16,404 nucleotides of DNA from Burkholderiaceae bacterium (GCA_030726195.1 JANREF010000280.1:1-16404), one strand, 5' to 3'. Positions 9,115 through 16,341 are shown, counted from the stretch's first letter. Notes: a model not told the origin generated them from the letters alone. Program-made: numbers and translations.

Positions 9115-10604
9115 GCACACTCGACAAAGCCGCAACGCTGGGTCGACGCTCCTTGCGCGCACGCCTGCTGGTATTGCTCATGCCAGCCCTGGTCATCATC
9201 ACCTTGGTGGAATTCACCTTGTCGTACCGCTTGGCACAGCGAACGATCGACGAGGCTTATGACCGCAGCCTGCAAGGTGCCGTGCAAGCACTGAGCTTGG
9301 CCACACGCTACGACGACACGGGCTTTGCAGTTGACAAGCCCTTCAAGCTGCTCAGCTATGTGCAAAGCCACTCGCGCGGGACGGTGTTTTTTAATGTGCG
9401 CACCAGCGACGGCCTCATGAGCGCGGGCTTTGCAGGCTTGGACTTCCCCTGGCCCGCACAGGCGCCACTGGACGAGGTGCTGCTGGGCGAAGGCAGCTAC
9501 TTTGAGCAACACCTGCGCATGGCGGCCATGCGCCGAGAAGTTGCGCCCGCCAGTGCCAATCAACCCGCCTTGTATGTCGAGCTGTTGGTCGCCGAAGACC
9601 TGGCACCACGCCTAGCGTATTTGCGCGGCTTTGCGCTACAAACAGCGCTGCGCGATGGCGTACTACTGCTGCTGACGTCGCTGATTTTGGTGTGGATTGT
9701 GCGCAATGGCTTGGCACCCCTGAAAGAGTGGTCGCAACTGGTGAAGAGCCAATCCAGTGACAACTTGGCACCGCTGCCATTGAACCAGTCGCTGCCCGAC
9801 GAGGCCAGGCCATTGGTCGAGGCTTTGAACTTTCACATCTCACGCAGCCAACAACAACAACGCCAGCACCAACAATTTTTAGACAATGCCTCTCACCAGC
9901 TGCGCACACCACTTGCCGTGCTGAAAACGCACATTGCGTGGGCGCGCGAACAATACAAAGACAACGCCGCGCTGGCGGTGTTTTTACCAAAGTTTGAAGC
10001 ACAAGTCGACACCGCCACCCAGCACGCCAATCAAATGCTGCAATTGGCCCGCCTTGAAGGCACCGGCGCAGGCACCGTGCGCGCACAGGCCACGCCTGTC
10101 ATAGCCGCCGCGCGCGACGCACTCATGGCGCTGCAACCGCTGGCCAGGGCACGCGATATTGACGCGGGACTGCGCTGCGAAGCGGGCGTGAACGCCGATA
10201 CATGCGTGTGGATAGACGCCAACTTGCTTCGCCAAGTGTTGGAGAACCTACTGGACAACGCCATCAAGTACGGACGCGCCAACGGCCAGATCACCGTGGT
10301 GCTGTCGCGCACCAACACAACCACCGAGGCACCAAAGCAACTCTGTATCTGCGTTGAAAACGACGGCGATGTCATCGATGCCGAAACCTTTGCCCACATG
10401 GGCGAGCGTTTCTACCAAGCCGATCAGCAAAGCAAATGGGGCGCGGGTTTGGGTTTGTCTATCGTCAAGCTCATACTCGACAAAGCGGGCAGCAGCATCC
10501 ACTTCACACCCAACGCCAACGCTCAAGGCTTGCGCGCCACGTTTTGCTTGCCCATCAACGAGCGTGCCGCCCAGCCCGCTGTTGACGCCACCCACAAGGC
10601 CTGA
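9111..10604 (+). CDS. tctE: TctE-type sensor histidine kinase
   Basis: 497 aa with a GTG start overlapping the tctD stop codon (GTGA). There is a membrane segment at about 18-40, a periplasmic domain at about 41-180 of the 2CSK_N/TctE type, and a second membrane segment at about 183-198, with no long HAMP linker visible. The phospho-acceptor is H262 (in NASHQLRTPL). The N box includes N383 (in LLDNAIKYG), and the G2 box GAGLGLS is at 444-450. The G1 box reads E-N-D-G-D-V-I instead of the usual D-x-G-x-G, so the adenine-contacting Asp is Asn and the second Gly is Val; similar N-x-G variants occur in active kinases. It senses carboxylate outside the cytoplasm and phosphorylates TctD. The next gene, a TctC paralogue, starts 2 nt after the stop. 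Confidence 0.93.
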   Translation: MSTLDKAATLGRRSLRARLLVLLMPALVIITLVEFTLSYRLAQRTIDEAYDRSLQGAVQALSLATRYDDTGFAVDKPFKLLSYVQSHSRGTVFFNVRTSDGLMSAGFAGLDFPWPAQAPLDEVLLGEGSYFEQHLRMAAMRREVAPASANQPALYVELLVAEDLAPRLAYLRGFALQTALRDGVLLLLTSLILVWIVRNGLAPLKEWSQLVKSQSSDNLAPLPLNQSLPDEARPLVEALNFHISRSQQQQRQHQQFLDNASHQLRTPLAVLKTHIAWAREQYKDNAALAVFLPKFEAQVDTATQHANQMLQLARLEGTGAGTVRAQATPVIAAARDALMALQPLARARDIDAGLRCEAGVNADTCVWIDANLLRQVLENLLDNAIKYGRANGQITVVLSRTNTTTEAPKQLCICVENDGDVIDAETFAHMGERFYQADQQSKWGAGLGLSIVKLILDKAGSSIHFTPNANAQGLRATFCLPINERAAQPAVDATHKA

Positions 10605-10606
10605 CC

Positions 10607-11635
10607 ATGCACACCCTTGAACGCTTTGTCACCCAAAGCCTAGCAACTGCGGCGCTGTTACTGATGGCCACACAGGCCTGCGCAGCCTCGGGTGCAGCAC
10701 CGACTCACACACCCGCGTTTGCAACTTACCCCACCAAGCCCGAGTGCGTCGCACCGGCCAAACCCGGCGGTGGCTTTGACCTCACATGCCGCTTGGCGGC
10801 GGCCGCACTCGAAGACCAGCTGCCCGTGCCCATGCAGGTCACATTTTTGCCAGGCGGTATCGGGGCCGCGGCCTACCAGCTGTTCACCAGCCAGCGCGCC
10901 ACCGACAACAACGCGCTGGTCGCGCATTCGTCGGGCTCGCTGCTCAACATTGCCACCGGCAAATTTGGCTCGCTCGGTGGCGACGATGTGCGCTTTGTCG
11001 CCTCCGCAGGTGCCGACTACGGCGCGGTGGTGGTGGCCAACGCGTCCAAGCTCAACAACCTGCAAGACCTCATGGCCAAGCTGCGCGGCAAGGCCTCACG
11101 CGTGGTGTTTGGCGGCGGCGGCTCGGTGGGCAGCCAAGATTGGGTGAAGGCCGCCTTGGTGATGCGCGCCGCAGGCGGCAGCCCCAAGGGCATGCGCTAT
11201 GTGTCGTTTGATGGCGGCGGGGAAGCCTTGGCCAGCTTGGACAACGGCAACATCGAGGTGTACACAGGCGACGTGTCAGAGCTGCGTGCACACTTGCGCT
11301 CGGGCAAATTCAGGGTCTTGGCCGTGTTGTCTGAGGCCCGCCTAGACGGCGCATTGGCAGACTTGCCGACCGCCAAAGAACAAGGCGTGGATGTGACCTG
11401 GGCCTCGTTCCGAGGGTTTTATATGGGCAAGCATGTTGACCCACAGGCCTACCGTTTTTACGTCAACGCATTCAACAGCGCCTACGCCAGCAGCCAGTTT
11501 GCGTTGCTGCGCGCCGACAAAGGCTTGTCTGAGTTTTCCCTCTCAGGTCAGGCGTACCACGACTATGTGCTCGCACAAATCAAACAGTTGCGCGACCTGG
11601 TGCGCCAAGCGGGCCTGCTCACGCCCGGACAATAA
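10607..11635 (+). CDS. Orphan TctC/Bug-type solute-binding protein, co-transcribed with tctDE
   Basis: 342 aa. Residues 1-26 form a signal peptide ending ACA; the cysteine there does not fit a lipobox. The mature part is clearly paralogous to the TctC at 5264-6262: the first loop reads ECVAPAKPGGGFDLTCR against ECIAPAGAGGGWDFTCR, and the FDGGGEAL and TAKEQGVDV segments are also shared. The rest has diverged widely, including the second ligand loop, which lacks the glycine run. It starts 2 nt after the tctE stop, so it belongs to the regulatory operon and has no permease genes of its own. It may be a high-affinity alternative binding protein for TctAB or a periplasmic sensing partner for TctE. 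In Bordetella pertussis the TTT binding protein BctC is reported to take part in signalling through the BctDE system. Confidence 0.93.
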   Translation: MHTLERFVTQSLATAALLLMATQACAASGAAPTHTPAFATYPTKPECVAPAKPGGGFDLTCRLAAAALEDQLPVPMQVTFLPGGIGAAAYQLFTSQRATDNNALVAHSSGSLLNIATGKFGSLGGDDVRFVASAGADYGAVVVANASKLNNLQDLMAKLRGKASRVVFGGGGSVGSQDWVKAALVMRAAGGSPKGMRYVSFDGGGEALASLDNGNIEVYTGDVSELRAHLRSGKFRVLAVLSEARLDGALADLPTAKEQGVDVTWASFRGFYMGKHVDPQAYRFYVNAFNSAYASSQFALLRADKGLSEFSLSGQAYHDYVLAQIKQLRDLVRQAGLLTPGQ

Positions 11636-11685
11636 AAGCCTGGATCCTAGACGCCGCACGGCAACTGGCAACTAGCAGCTTGCAA
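11636..11685. other. Convergent gap between the two orphan binding-protein genes
   Basis: 50 nt separating the stop codons of the convergent tctC-like and dctP-like genes. It contains three spaced copies of GCAACT-like sequence (GGCAACT, GGCAACT, TTGCAACT). No hairpin followed by a T run is visible on either strand, so termination here is not explained. Confidence 0.5.
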
Positions 11686-12714
11686 CTAATGCTTGCGCAG
11701 CGCTTTGTAAACTTGGTCTAACCACACGCTGCCTATGCGCTGCTCTAAATCGTCGTAGGCGGGTTGCACCGCTTGGCGCAAGGCGGCGCGGTTGTCATCG
11801 CTCAAGGTGTGGATTTGCGTGGTGCCTGCATCACGCAAGGCTTGTAGCGACTTGTCGTTTTCTTCTTGTGCAATCGCGTTGCCATAAGCCAAAGCATCGG
11901 CCAACGCGCCCTTGACCAACTGGCGCTGAGAGACTGACAGGGCAGTCCAAAAATGAGGGTTGGTCACAACGGCATAACCGATGTAACCGTGCTGGGTGAG
12001 GCTGAAATGGCTTTGCACCGTGTTCATGCCTTGGGTCCAAAAGTTAGACGGTGGGTTTTCGGTGCCATCCACGACCTGCTGGGCCAGCGCGCGTTGCGTG
12101 TCACTGAAGGGCAACACCACAGGCTGCGCGCCCAGGGCCAACATTTGCGCGGCAATCACATGCGACGACTGCACGCGCATGCGCAAGCCCACAAAGTCGC
12201 TGGGCCGCAGCAAGGGCTTGTTGGCGCTCATTTGCTTGAAGCCATTGTCCAAATACCCCAAGCCCAACAGCTGCACGCGCTCCAGCTTGCGCAGCAACTG
12301 ACGCCCTACGGAGCCTTTGGTGATTTTGGCCACATCGCCAGTCGACCTGAACAAAAACGGCAAATCGAAAATTTCAAACTCGGGCACGCCCATGCGACCA
12401 AACTTAGACAGCGACGGCGCAATCATCTCAACCGCACCCAGCTGCAATGCCTGCACCTCATCGGTATCGCCGTACAACTGCCCGCGCGGGTAAATGACCA
12501 CCGCCATCGTGCCCTCGGAGCGCTCGCGCACGAGTTGCTGAAAACGCTGAACCGCCAAACCCTTGGGCGTATCTGTGGCCACCACATGCGAAAACCGTAT
12601 GGTGAGCACAGGCGAGGCCGCATGGCCTAGTTGAGGGCACACACACGCAGCCAGCAGCCCCGCAACAGCGGCAACGCCGGCCCACCGATGCACACAATAG
12701 ATTCGCTTGAACAT
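11686..12714 (-). CDS. Orphan DctP-type TRAP solute-binding protein
   Basis: 342 aa from the ATG at 12712-12714; an upstream alternative start would place non-signal sequence ahead of the signal peptide. Residues 1-23 form a hydrophobic leader ending L21-A22-A23 before C24, a good lipobox, though a normal cleavage after GHA (30-32) is also possible. The mature protein follows the transport DctP at 3994-4971: SHVVATDTPKG, IAPSLSKFG, ligand arginine R180 (in GLRMRVQSS), and VVDGTENPPSN with Pro where DctP has Trp. There are no dctQM genes beside it. It is divergent from the DctS-like kinase gene and convergent with the TctC paralogue. It may feed DctQM with another ligand, or act as a ligand sensor for the kinase; the placement favours sensing, but this is inference. 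Confidence 0.92.
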   Translation of the reverse strand: MFKRIYCVHRWAGVAAVAGLLAACVCPQLGHAASPVLTIRFSHVVATDTPKGLAVQRFQQLVRERSEGTMAVVIYPRGQLYGDTDEVQALQLGAVEMIAPSLSKFGRMGVPEFEIFDLPFLFRSTGDVAKITKGSVGRQLLRKLERVQLLGLGYLDNGFKQMSANKPLLRPSDFVGLRMRVQSSHVIAAQMLALGAQPVVLPFSDTQRALAQQVVDGTENPPSNFWTQGMNTVQSHFSLTQHGYIGYAVVTNPHFWTALSVSQRQLVKGALADALAYGNAIAQEENDKSLQALRDAGTTQIHTLSDDNRAALRQAVQPAYDDLEQRIGSVWLDQVYKALRKH

Positions 12715-12843
12715 ACCCGCTATGCTAGCGGGCAATGCCAGCGCCAACCAGCCCACCCTCAAGCGATACGCAACAAACCCCTGGGTTTGACTTCAACTTG
12801 CTGCAAGGCCCCGCCTTGCCAGCGAGCGAACGCGTGCGATTAC
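12715..12843. promoter_or_regulatory. Divergent control region with two perfect palindromes
   Basis: 129 bp between the dctP-like start and the chosen kinase start. Palindrome 1 is CCCGCTA-TGC-TAGCGGG (12716-12732), 1 nt from the dctP-like ATG. Palindrome 2 is CAAACCC-CT-GGGTTTG (12774-12789). No convincing -35/-10 pair was found on either strand. The region is also open in a frame different from that of the kinase from an ATG at 12735 to a stop at 12861-12863 (42 codons), which may be a remnant of the missing kinase N-terminus. Confidence 0.55.
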
Positions 12844-14295
12844 ATGGTGGCCATATCGATTGAGGCGGCCGTGGCCAACGTGGTGCCCAGTTGGTTTATG
12901 AACAACCACCGCTTGCGCCTGATCAAACCCGGCGACGAGGCCACCAGTGCCGCCGAGCTCAGCGAGCCACGGTTTTGGGCACGACTGGACTTGCCCGGTG
13001 TGGACTTGGCCATTGATGTGCAAACCCTCACGCCACAGGTGTCCAGCGTGCCGCGTTTGTTTTTGCTGGTGGCGTTGGTGTTTTTAGCGGGCATGTTTGC
13101 CGCCCTGGTCGCGCTGCGGCGCGACTTCAGCAAGCGCCAGCGCATTGAAGCCCAGCTCCAAGCGCAAGTCGCACTGCGCAAGGCCATGGAGAACGCCGTC
13201 ACCGTGGGTTTGCGTGCATGGGACTTGGAGGGGCGCATTTTGTATGTCAACCACGCGTTTTGCCACCTGGTGGGCTTTGACGCGCACGAGCTGCTTGGGC
13301 GCAGCGCGCCACTGCCCTACTGGCCCACCGCTCAAACCGACGAGCTCAACACCGTGCACCGCGACTTGATTGCACAAGGCACCAAGGACGCAGGCGTGGA
13401 GGTACAGTTCCAACACAAAAATGGCCGCTTGGTCGATGTGCTGATTCACGAGGCACCGCTGCTGGACACCCACAACACCCAACTGGGTTGGATGAGCTCT
13501 GTGATCGACATCTCCGAGCGCAAACGCAACCAGGCCATGGCCGCCAAGCAACAAGAGCGTCTAGAGGCCTCAGGGCGATTGGTCGCCATGGGCGAGGTCG
13601 CCTCAACACTGGCCCATGAGCTCAACCAGCCATTGGGCGCACTCAGCGGCTTTGCGAACGGCTTGCTCAACCGATTACGAGGCGGGCGTATCGCGATTGA
13701 AGACATAGCACCCGTTGTCGAGCGCATGGACGCCCTGTCAGACAAGGCCGGGCGCATCATTCAACGCGTCAACGCCTTTGCCAGACGCTTAGAAATGTCG
13801 CGCCAACGCGTTGAGCTGGGTCAGTTTGTGCGCGAGACGGTTGCCAACGCACGCATGGGCTCTAACGTCAAGCTGCACATCAAACCGCAAGGTCACACCA
13901 TGTGGGTAGAAGCCGACCCCTTGCTGCTAGAACACGCCATCAGCAACGTGGTGCGCAATGCATCAGACTGGGCACAACGCGGCGCGTTTGCGCCACGCAT
14001 CAGCATCGCCTTTGTACTGGAGCGTGAGGCGGACACGCCGCGCGTGGGCATTGTCATTGGCGACAACGGCCCCGGCGTGCCTGAGCAGGAAATGGGCGAC
14101 ATCTTCAACGCTTTTCACACCAACAAACCCGAAGGCATGGGCATGGGCTTGGCCATTTGCCGCTCGGTCATGGAGGCCCACCACGGCAGCGTAGACGTGG
14201 CGGCAGACCCCGCGCTAGGCGGTGCACAATTCACACTGTGGTTGCCGCTGTTATCGCCAACATCAGGGCGTGCCACCGCTGCTGCCCAGCCCTAG
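12844..14295 (+). CDS. dctS: DctS-type sensor histidine kinase, apparently lacking its N-terminal sensor region
   Basis: 483 aa from the ATG at 12844; the frame is open further upstream, but that sequence is antisense to the dctP-like gene and shows no kinase features. Residues 1-70 resemble only the last part of a DctS periplasmic domain (VPSWF, LPGVDLAIDV). A single membrane segment follows at about 72-93, then a PAS domain at about 112-225 (DLEGRILYVNHAFCHLVG). The phospho-acceptor is H258 (in AHELNQPL), the N box has N372 (in VVRNASDW), G1 is GDNGPGVP, and G2 is GMGMGLAI. The catalytic core looks intact and belongs to the DctS/FixL group. Intact family members are over 600 aa, with an N-terminal membrane segment and a full periplasmic domain, both absent here. 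It is followed by its likely partner regulator. Confidence 0.82.
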   Translation: MVAISIEAAVANVVPSWFMNNHRLRLIKPGDEATSAAELSEPRFWARLDLPGVDLAIDVQTLTPQVSSVPRLFLLVALVFLAGMFAALVALRRDFSKRQRIEAQLQAQVALRKAMENAVTVGLRAWDLEGRILYVNHAFCHLVGFDAHELLGRSAPLPYWPTAQTDELNTVHRDLIAQGTKDAGVEVQFQHKNGRLVDVLIHEAPLLDTHNTQLGWMSSVIDISERKRNQAMAAKQQERLEASGRLVAMGEVASTLAHELNQPLGALSGFANGLLNRLRGGRIAIEDIAPVVERMDALSDKAGRIIQRVNAFARRLEMSRQRVELGQFVRETVANARMGSNVKLHIKPQGHTMWVEADPLLLEHAISNVVRNASDWAQRGAFAPRISIAFVLEREADTPRVGIVIGDNGPGVPEQEMGDIFNAFHTNKPEGMGMGLAICRSVMEAHHGSVDVAADPALGGAQFTLWLPLLSPTSGRATAAAQP

Positions 14296-14336
14296 TCCTT
14301 GTACTTTTGCTTGTACTTGTCCTACTTCTACCCACC

Positions 14337-15014
14337 ATGACCGACAACACCCCAGCAACACCCACCGAGCCGCTCATTGCCGCGCACGTACATGTTGTGG
14401 ACGACGACGCCGACTTTCGCGACGGCTTGGCATGGTTGCTGGATTCACGCGGCCATGCCGTCAAAACATGGTCTGGCGGCGATGCGTTGATAGCCACTCT
14501 GGGCCACAATGCGCTCGCCGCTCAAGCGGTATTCAATGCCTCGCCATGTGACGTGGTGCTGCTAGACATTCGCATGGCACCACTCTCAGGCCTGGCCACC
14601 TTTGAGACCTTACAAGCGGTGGACTGTCCATGGCCCGTGTTGTTTCTCACCGGTCATGGCGACGTGGGCATGGCGGTGCAAGCCGTCAAGGCTGGTGCTT
14701 GGGACTTTTTAGAAAAGCCATTTCAAAACAACGTGCTGGTTGACAAGGTAGAAGCTGCGCTCGCAGGTGCACAGGCCAACAGCGCGCACATACGGCACAC
14801 GCAACGCCTGCGCGCGGCTTTCGCGCGCCTAAGCCCAAGAGAGCGCGATGTACTTGATGAGCTCATCAAAGGCAGCTACAACAAAAACATTGCCGATCAC
14901 TTGGGCATCACCCCACGCACGGTGGAGTTTCACAGAGCCAATATTTTTGAAAAGATGGGCGTGTCATCGGCCATAGAGTTGGCACATCAACTGGGCAAGA
15001 GCGGCCTGCGTTAA
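14337..15014 (+). CDS. dctR: DctR-type response regulator (FixJ/LuxR family)
   Basis: 225 aa from the ATG at 14337, 41 nt after the kinase stop; the frame is open upstream, but that part overlaps the kinase gene and is not receiver-like. The receiver domain (about 16-135) has the acidic triplet D22-D24, phospho-acceptor D77 (in VVLLDIRM), T105 (in LFLTGHGD) and K127 (in FLEKPF). The C-terminal LuxR-type helix-turn-helix (about 160-222) contains LSPRERDVL and GITPRTVEFHRANIFEKMG. This is the FixJ/DctR architecture, which activates C4-dicarboxylate TRAP transporter genes in Rhodobacter and relatives. Likely targets are dctPQM and the orphan dctP-like gene, by inference from location. The spacer before it holds a repeated TTGTACTT and no clear ribosome site. 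Confidence 0.9.
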   Translation: MTDNTPATPTEPLIAAHVHVVDDDADFRDGLAWLLDSRGHAVKTWSGGDALIATLGHNALAAQAVFNASPCDVVLLDIRMAPLSGLATFETLQAVDCPWPVLFLTGHGDVGMAVQAVKAGAWDFLEKPFQNNVLVDKVEAALAGAQANSAHIRHTQRLRAAFARLSPRERDVLDELIKGSYNKNIADHLGITPRTVEFHRANIFEKMGVSSAIELAHQLGKSGLR

Positions 15015-15180
15015 CGGCTCAACAAGCGTCGTCGCTTTACGTGTGCCAGCCGCACCAGGTTTGACACGCAGCCTTCAGCTCAGCAACCGGTGAACAACCG
15101 TCGGTTAAAACCCCTGCGCACGCACCTATCAGTAAGCACGTATCAGCACGCACCAGTCGGTGTGGGCGACTTGGCTGCAC
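15015..15180. repeat. Convergent intergenic region with short imperfect direct repeats
   Basis: 166 nt between the dctR-like stop and the nrsF-like stop. CACGCACCTATCAG (15119-15132) is followed directly by TAAGCACGTATCAG (15133-15146) and then CACGCACCAGTCGG (15147-15160), an imperfect 14-bp tandem array. A weak hairpin AAGCG-TCGT-CGCTT occurs at 15024-15037 with only one further T after its arm. I see no convincing terminator and no small gene. Confidence 0.45.
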
Positions 15181-15738
15181 TTACCAGCGCATGGCACGCG
15201 GACCCAGCCAAGCACCCACGGCCACGCAGGCACCAATGCCCAGCACGTACCACACAGCGATGTAGCCGGCATCAAACACAGGGCAATACAGGCTGTAAAC
15301 CGCAGCGCCTAGGCCGCCCGCAATCGCACCAGACACAGCGCCCGCGCGGCGCAACTGGGTGGGCGCACAACGCTGGGCGTGCCACATCAAACCCAACCAA
15401 ACCGGCAAGGCCAAAGCCGCAATGCTCACCGAGCAAGTGCTCCACATGCCACCCATGGCCTGGCTGAGCACGGGCGTGTCGGTACCCAACAAGGCCCACA
15501 GCCACACCAAAGCCGTCGGTGCCGCTACCGCCAACACGCGCGCGCGACGCGCATTGCTGGGCTTTAACAGCTGCGGCCACAACCACAAACCCACTGCAGC
15601 AGTCAGCAAGCCCAGCGCAATTTTGGCGATGAACGCCGGCGTTTGCATGGTCGCCAACAGGTTGGTCAACACACCCCAAAACACCAGCAACAAAGCCATG
15701 CTCCATCCAACCCAGCTTCGGAGGCCGGTCTGACCCAA
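15181..15738 (-). CDS. NrsF-family (DUF1109) membrane anti-sigma protein, main reading frame
   Basis: 185 aa if begun at the TTG at 15736-15738. There are six hydrophobic segments, and the family ending (CP near 152, AVWYVLGIGA, AWLGPRAMRW) is clear. The expected DUF1109 N-terminus is missing from this frame and is found in another frame just upstream (15787-15739), so the gene looks frameshifted. Removing one base near 15737-15739 would give a normal 201-aa protein starting MNTNDLITAL. NrsF proteins hold an ECF sigma factor of the SigF type at the membrane. Cys102 and Cys152 are 50 residues apart, the same spacing as the two functional cysteines (131 and 181, as I recall) of Caulobacter NrsF. 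It is downstream of and overlaps the sigma gene. Confidence 0.8.
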   Translation of the reverse strand: MGQTGLRSWVGWSMALLLVFWGVLTNLLATMQTPAFIAKIALGLLTAAVGLWLWPQLLKPSNARRARVLAVAAPTALVWLWALLGTDTPVLSQAMGGMWSTCSVSIAALALPVWLGLMWHAQRCAPTQLRRAGAVSGAIAGGLGAAVYSLYCPVFDAGYIAVWYVLGIGACVAVGAWLGPRAMRW

Positions 15739-15787
15739 GCGCCGCGTCGTTGGTGGCCAATGCCGTTATCAAATCATTGGTGTTCAT
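15739..15787 (-). pseudogene. Out-of-frame N-terminal piece of the nrsF-like gene
   Basis: Starting at the ATG at 15785-15787, which overlaps the end of the sigma gene by 14 nt, the translation begins MNTNDLITALATNDAAL. This is the expected start of a DUF1109/NrsF protein. The frame then leaves the family, while the neighbouring frame picks up the correct sequence (GQTGLRSWVGWS...). The join is at GCG-CTT-GGG-TCA on the minus strand; dropping one T restores a continuous gene. It could be a sequencing error, a real mutation or, less likely, a translational frameshift. Confidence 0.7.
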
Positions 15788-16334
15788 ATGTTCTACCTAG
15801 CAAACTGGCAAGCTTGCGCAACCCTCTGTGCGTATTCACCTTCACGGCGGACTCGGTCATGTTCAGCTGCACTGCGGCCTCGGCCACAGATATGCCCTGA
15901 AACTTGACCAACATAATGACCTCTCGTTGCTGCGGCGACAACTGCGCCATCACCGCTTGCAAATCTCGCTTGGCTTCAAAGGCGTCAATCGACGACTCGC
16001 CAACCAAAGCACTTTCATCCTCGTCGCTCAAACCCTGTTCGTTGAGGCGGCCCACGCGACGCCAAAAATCAATCAGCTTGTAGCGCGCAATGGCGTGCAT
16101 CCACGCCGTCAATGGCTGCGATGTGTCGTAGGTGTGGCGCTTGGTATGCACGGCCAACAACACATCCTGCACCAAGTCCTCCACGTCGCCATCTTGGCCG
16201 GTTAGTCTGCGCCGCAAATAGGCGCGTACCAATTTGGCCATTCGCTCCAGCAAACGCTTGTATGCGCCTTGGTCACCCTGTTGCGCTTTCGCAAACAAAG
16301 TCCACAGCTCGTTCTCAATGGATTCAAGTGTCAT
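15774..16334 (-). CDS. ECF sigma factor of the SigF type (partner of NrsF)
   Basis: 186 aa from the ATG at 16332-16334; a TTG 15 nt upstream is in frame but unlikely. Sigma region 2 spans about 25-95 (DVEDLVQDVLL, then LTAWMHAIARYKLIDFWRR). Region 4 spans about 130-180 (LSPQQREVIMLVKFQGISVAEAA, then a helix-turn-helix with ESAVKVNTHRGLRKL). No sigma region 1 or 3 is present, which defines the ECF class. The stop codon lies inside the start of the NrsF-like gene, indicating coupled translation. The promoter upstream matches the SigF consensus and places the transcript start near the ATG, so the mRNA is probably leaderless, which explains the absence of a ribosome site. SigF-type factors answer heavy metals such as chromium, cadmium or copper in known species; the signal here is unknown. 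Confidence 0.92.
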   Translation of the reverse strand: MTLESIENELWTLFAKAQQGDQGAYKRLLERMAKLVRAYLRRRLTGQDGDVEDLVQDVLLAVHTKRHTYDTSQPLTAWMHAIARYKLIDFWRRVGRLNEQGLSDEDESALVGESSIDAFEAKRDLQAVMAQLSPQQREVIMLVKFQGISVAEAAVQLNMTESAVKVNTHRGLRKLASLLGRTYEHQ

Positions 16335-16341
16335 CTGAGAG

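Noticed and set aside
12631..12843. Upstream in-frame extension of the DctS-like kinase to an ATG at 12631
   Set aside because: The added residues are antisense to the dctP-like signal peptide, rich in Arg, Gln, Pro and Cys, and contain no membrane segment as DctS would need.
12735..12863. A 42-codon open frame starting 2 nt after a palindrome, upstream of the kinase
   Set aside because: No ribosome site and no recognisable family. I treat it as part of the control region or a remnant of the kinase N-terminus, not as a separate gene.
14157..14336. Upstream in-frame extension of the DctR-like regulator
   Set aside because: It overlaps the kinase gene in another frame, is Arg/Leu/Val-rich low-complexity sequence, and precedes the receiver domain, which starts normally after the ATG at 14337.
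15103..15107. AACCGTCGGTT near 15097-15107 as a terminator or operator
   Set aside because: The arms are too short, with a single central base, and there is no T tract; it cannot form a useful hairpin.
15272..15738. The 171-codon frame continuing from the nrsF ATG at 15787
   Set aside because: After the first 17 residues it no longer resembles the DUF1109 family, whereas the other frame does, so the continuation is a shadow produced by the frameshift.
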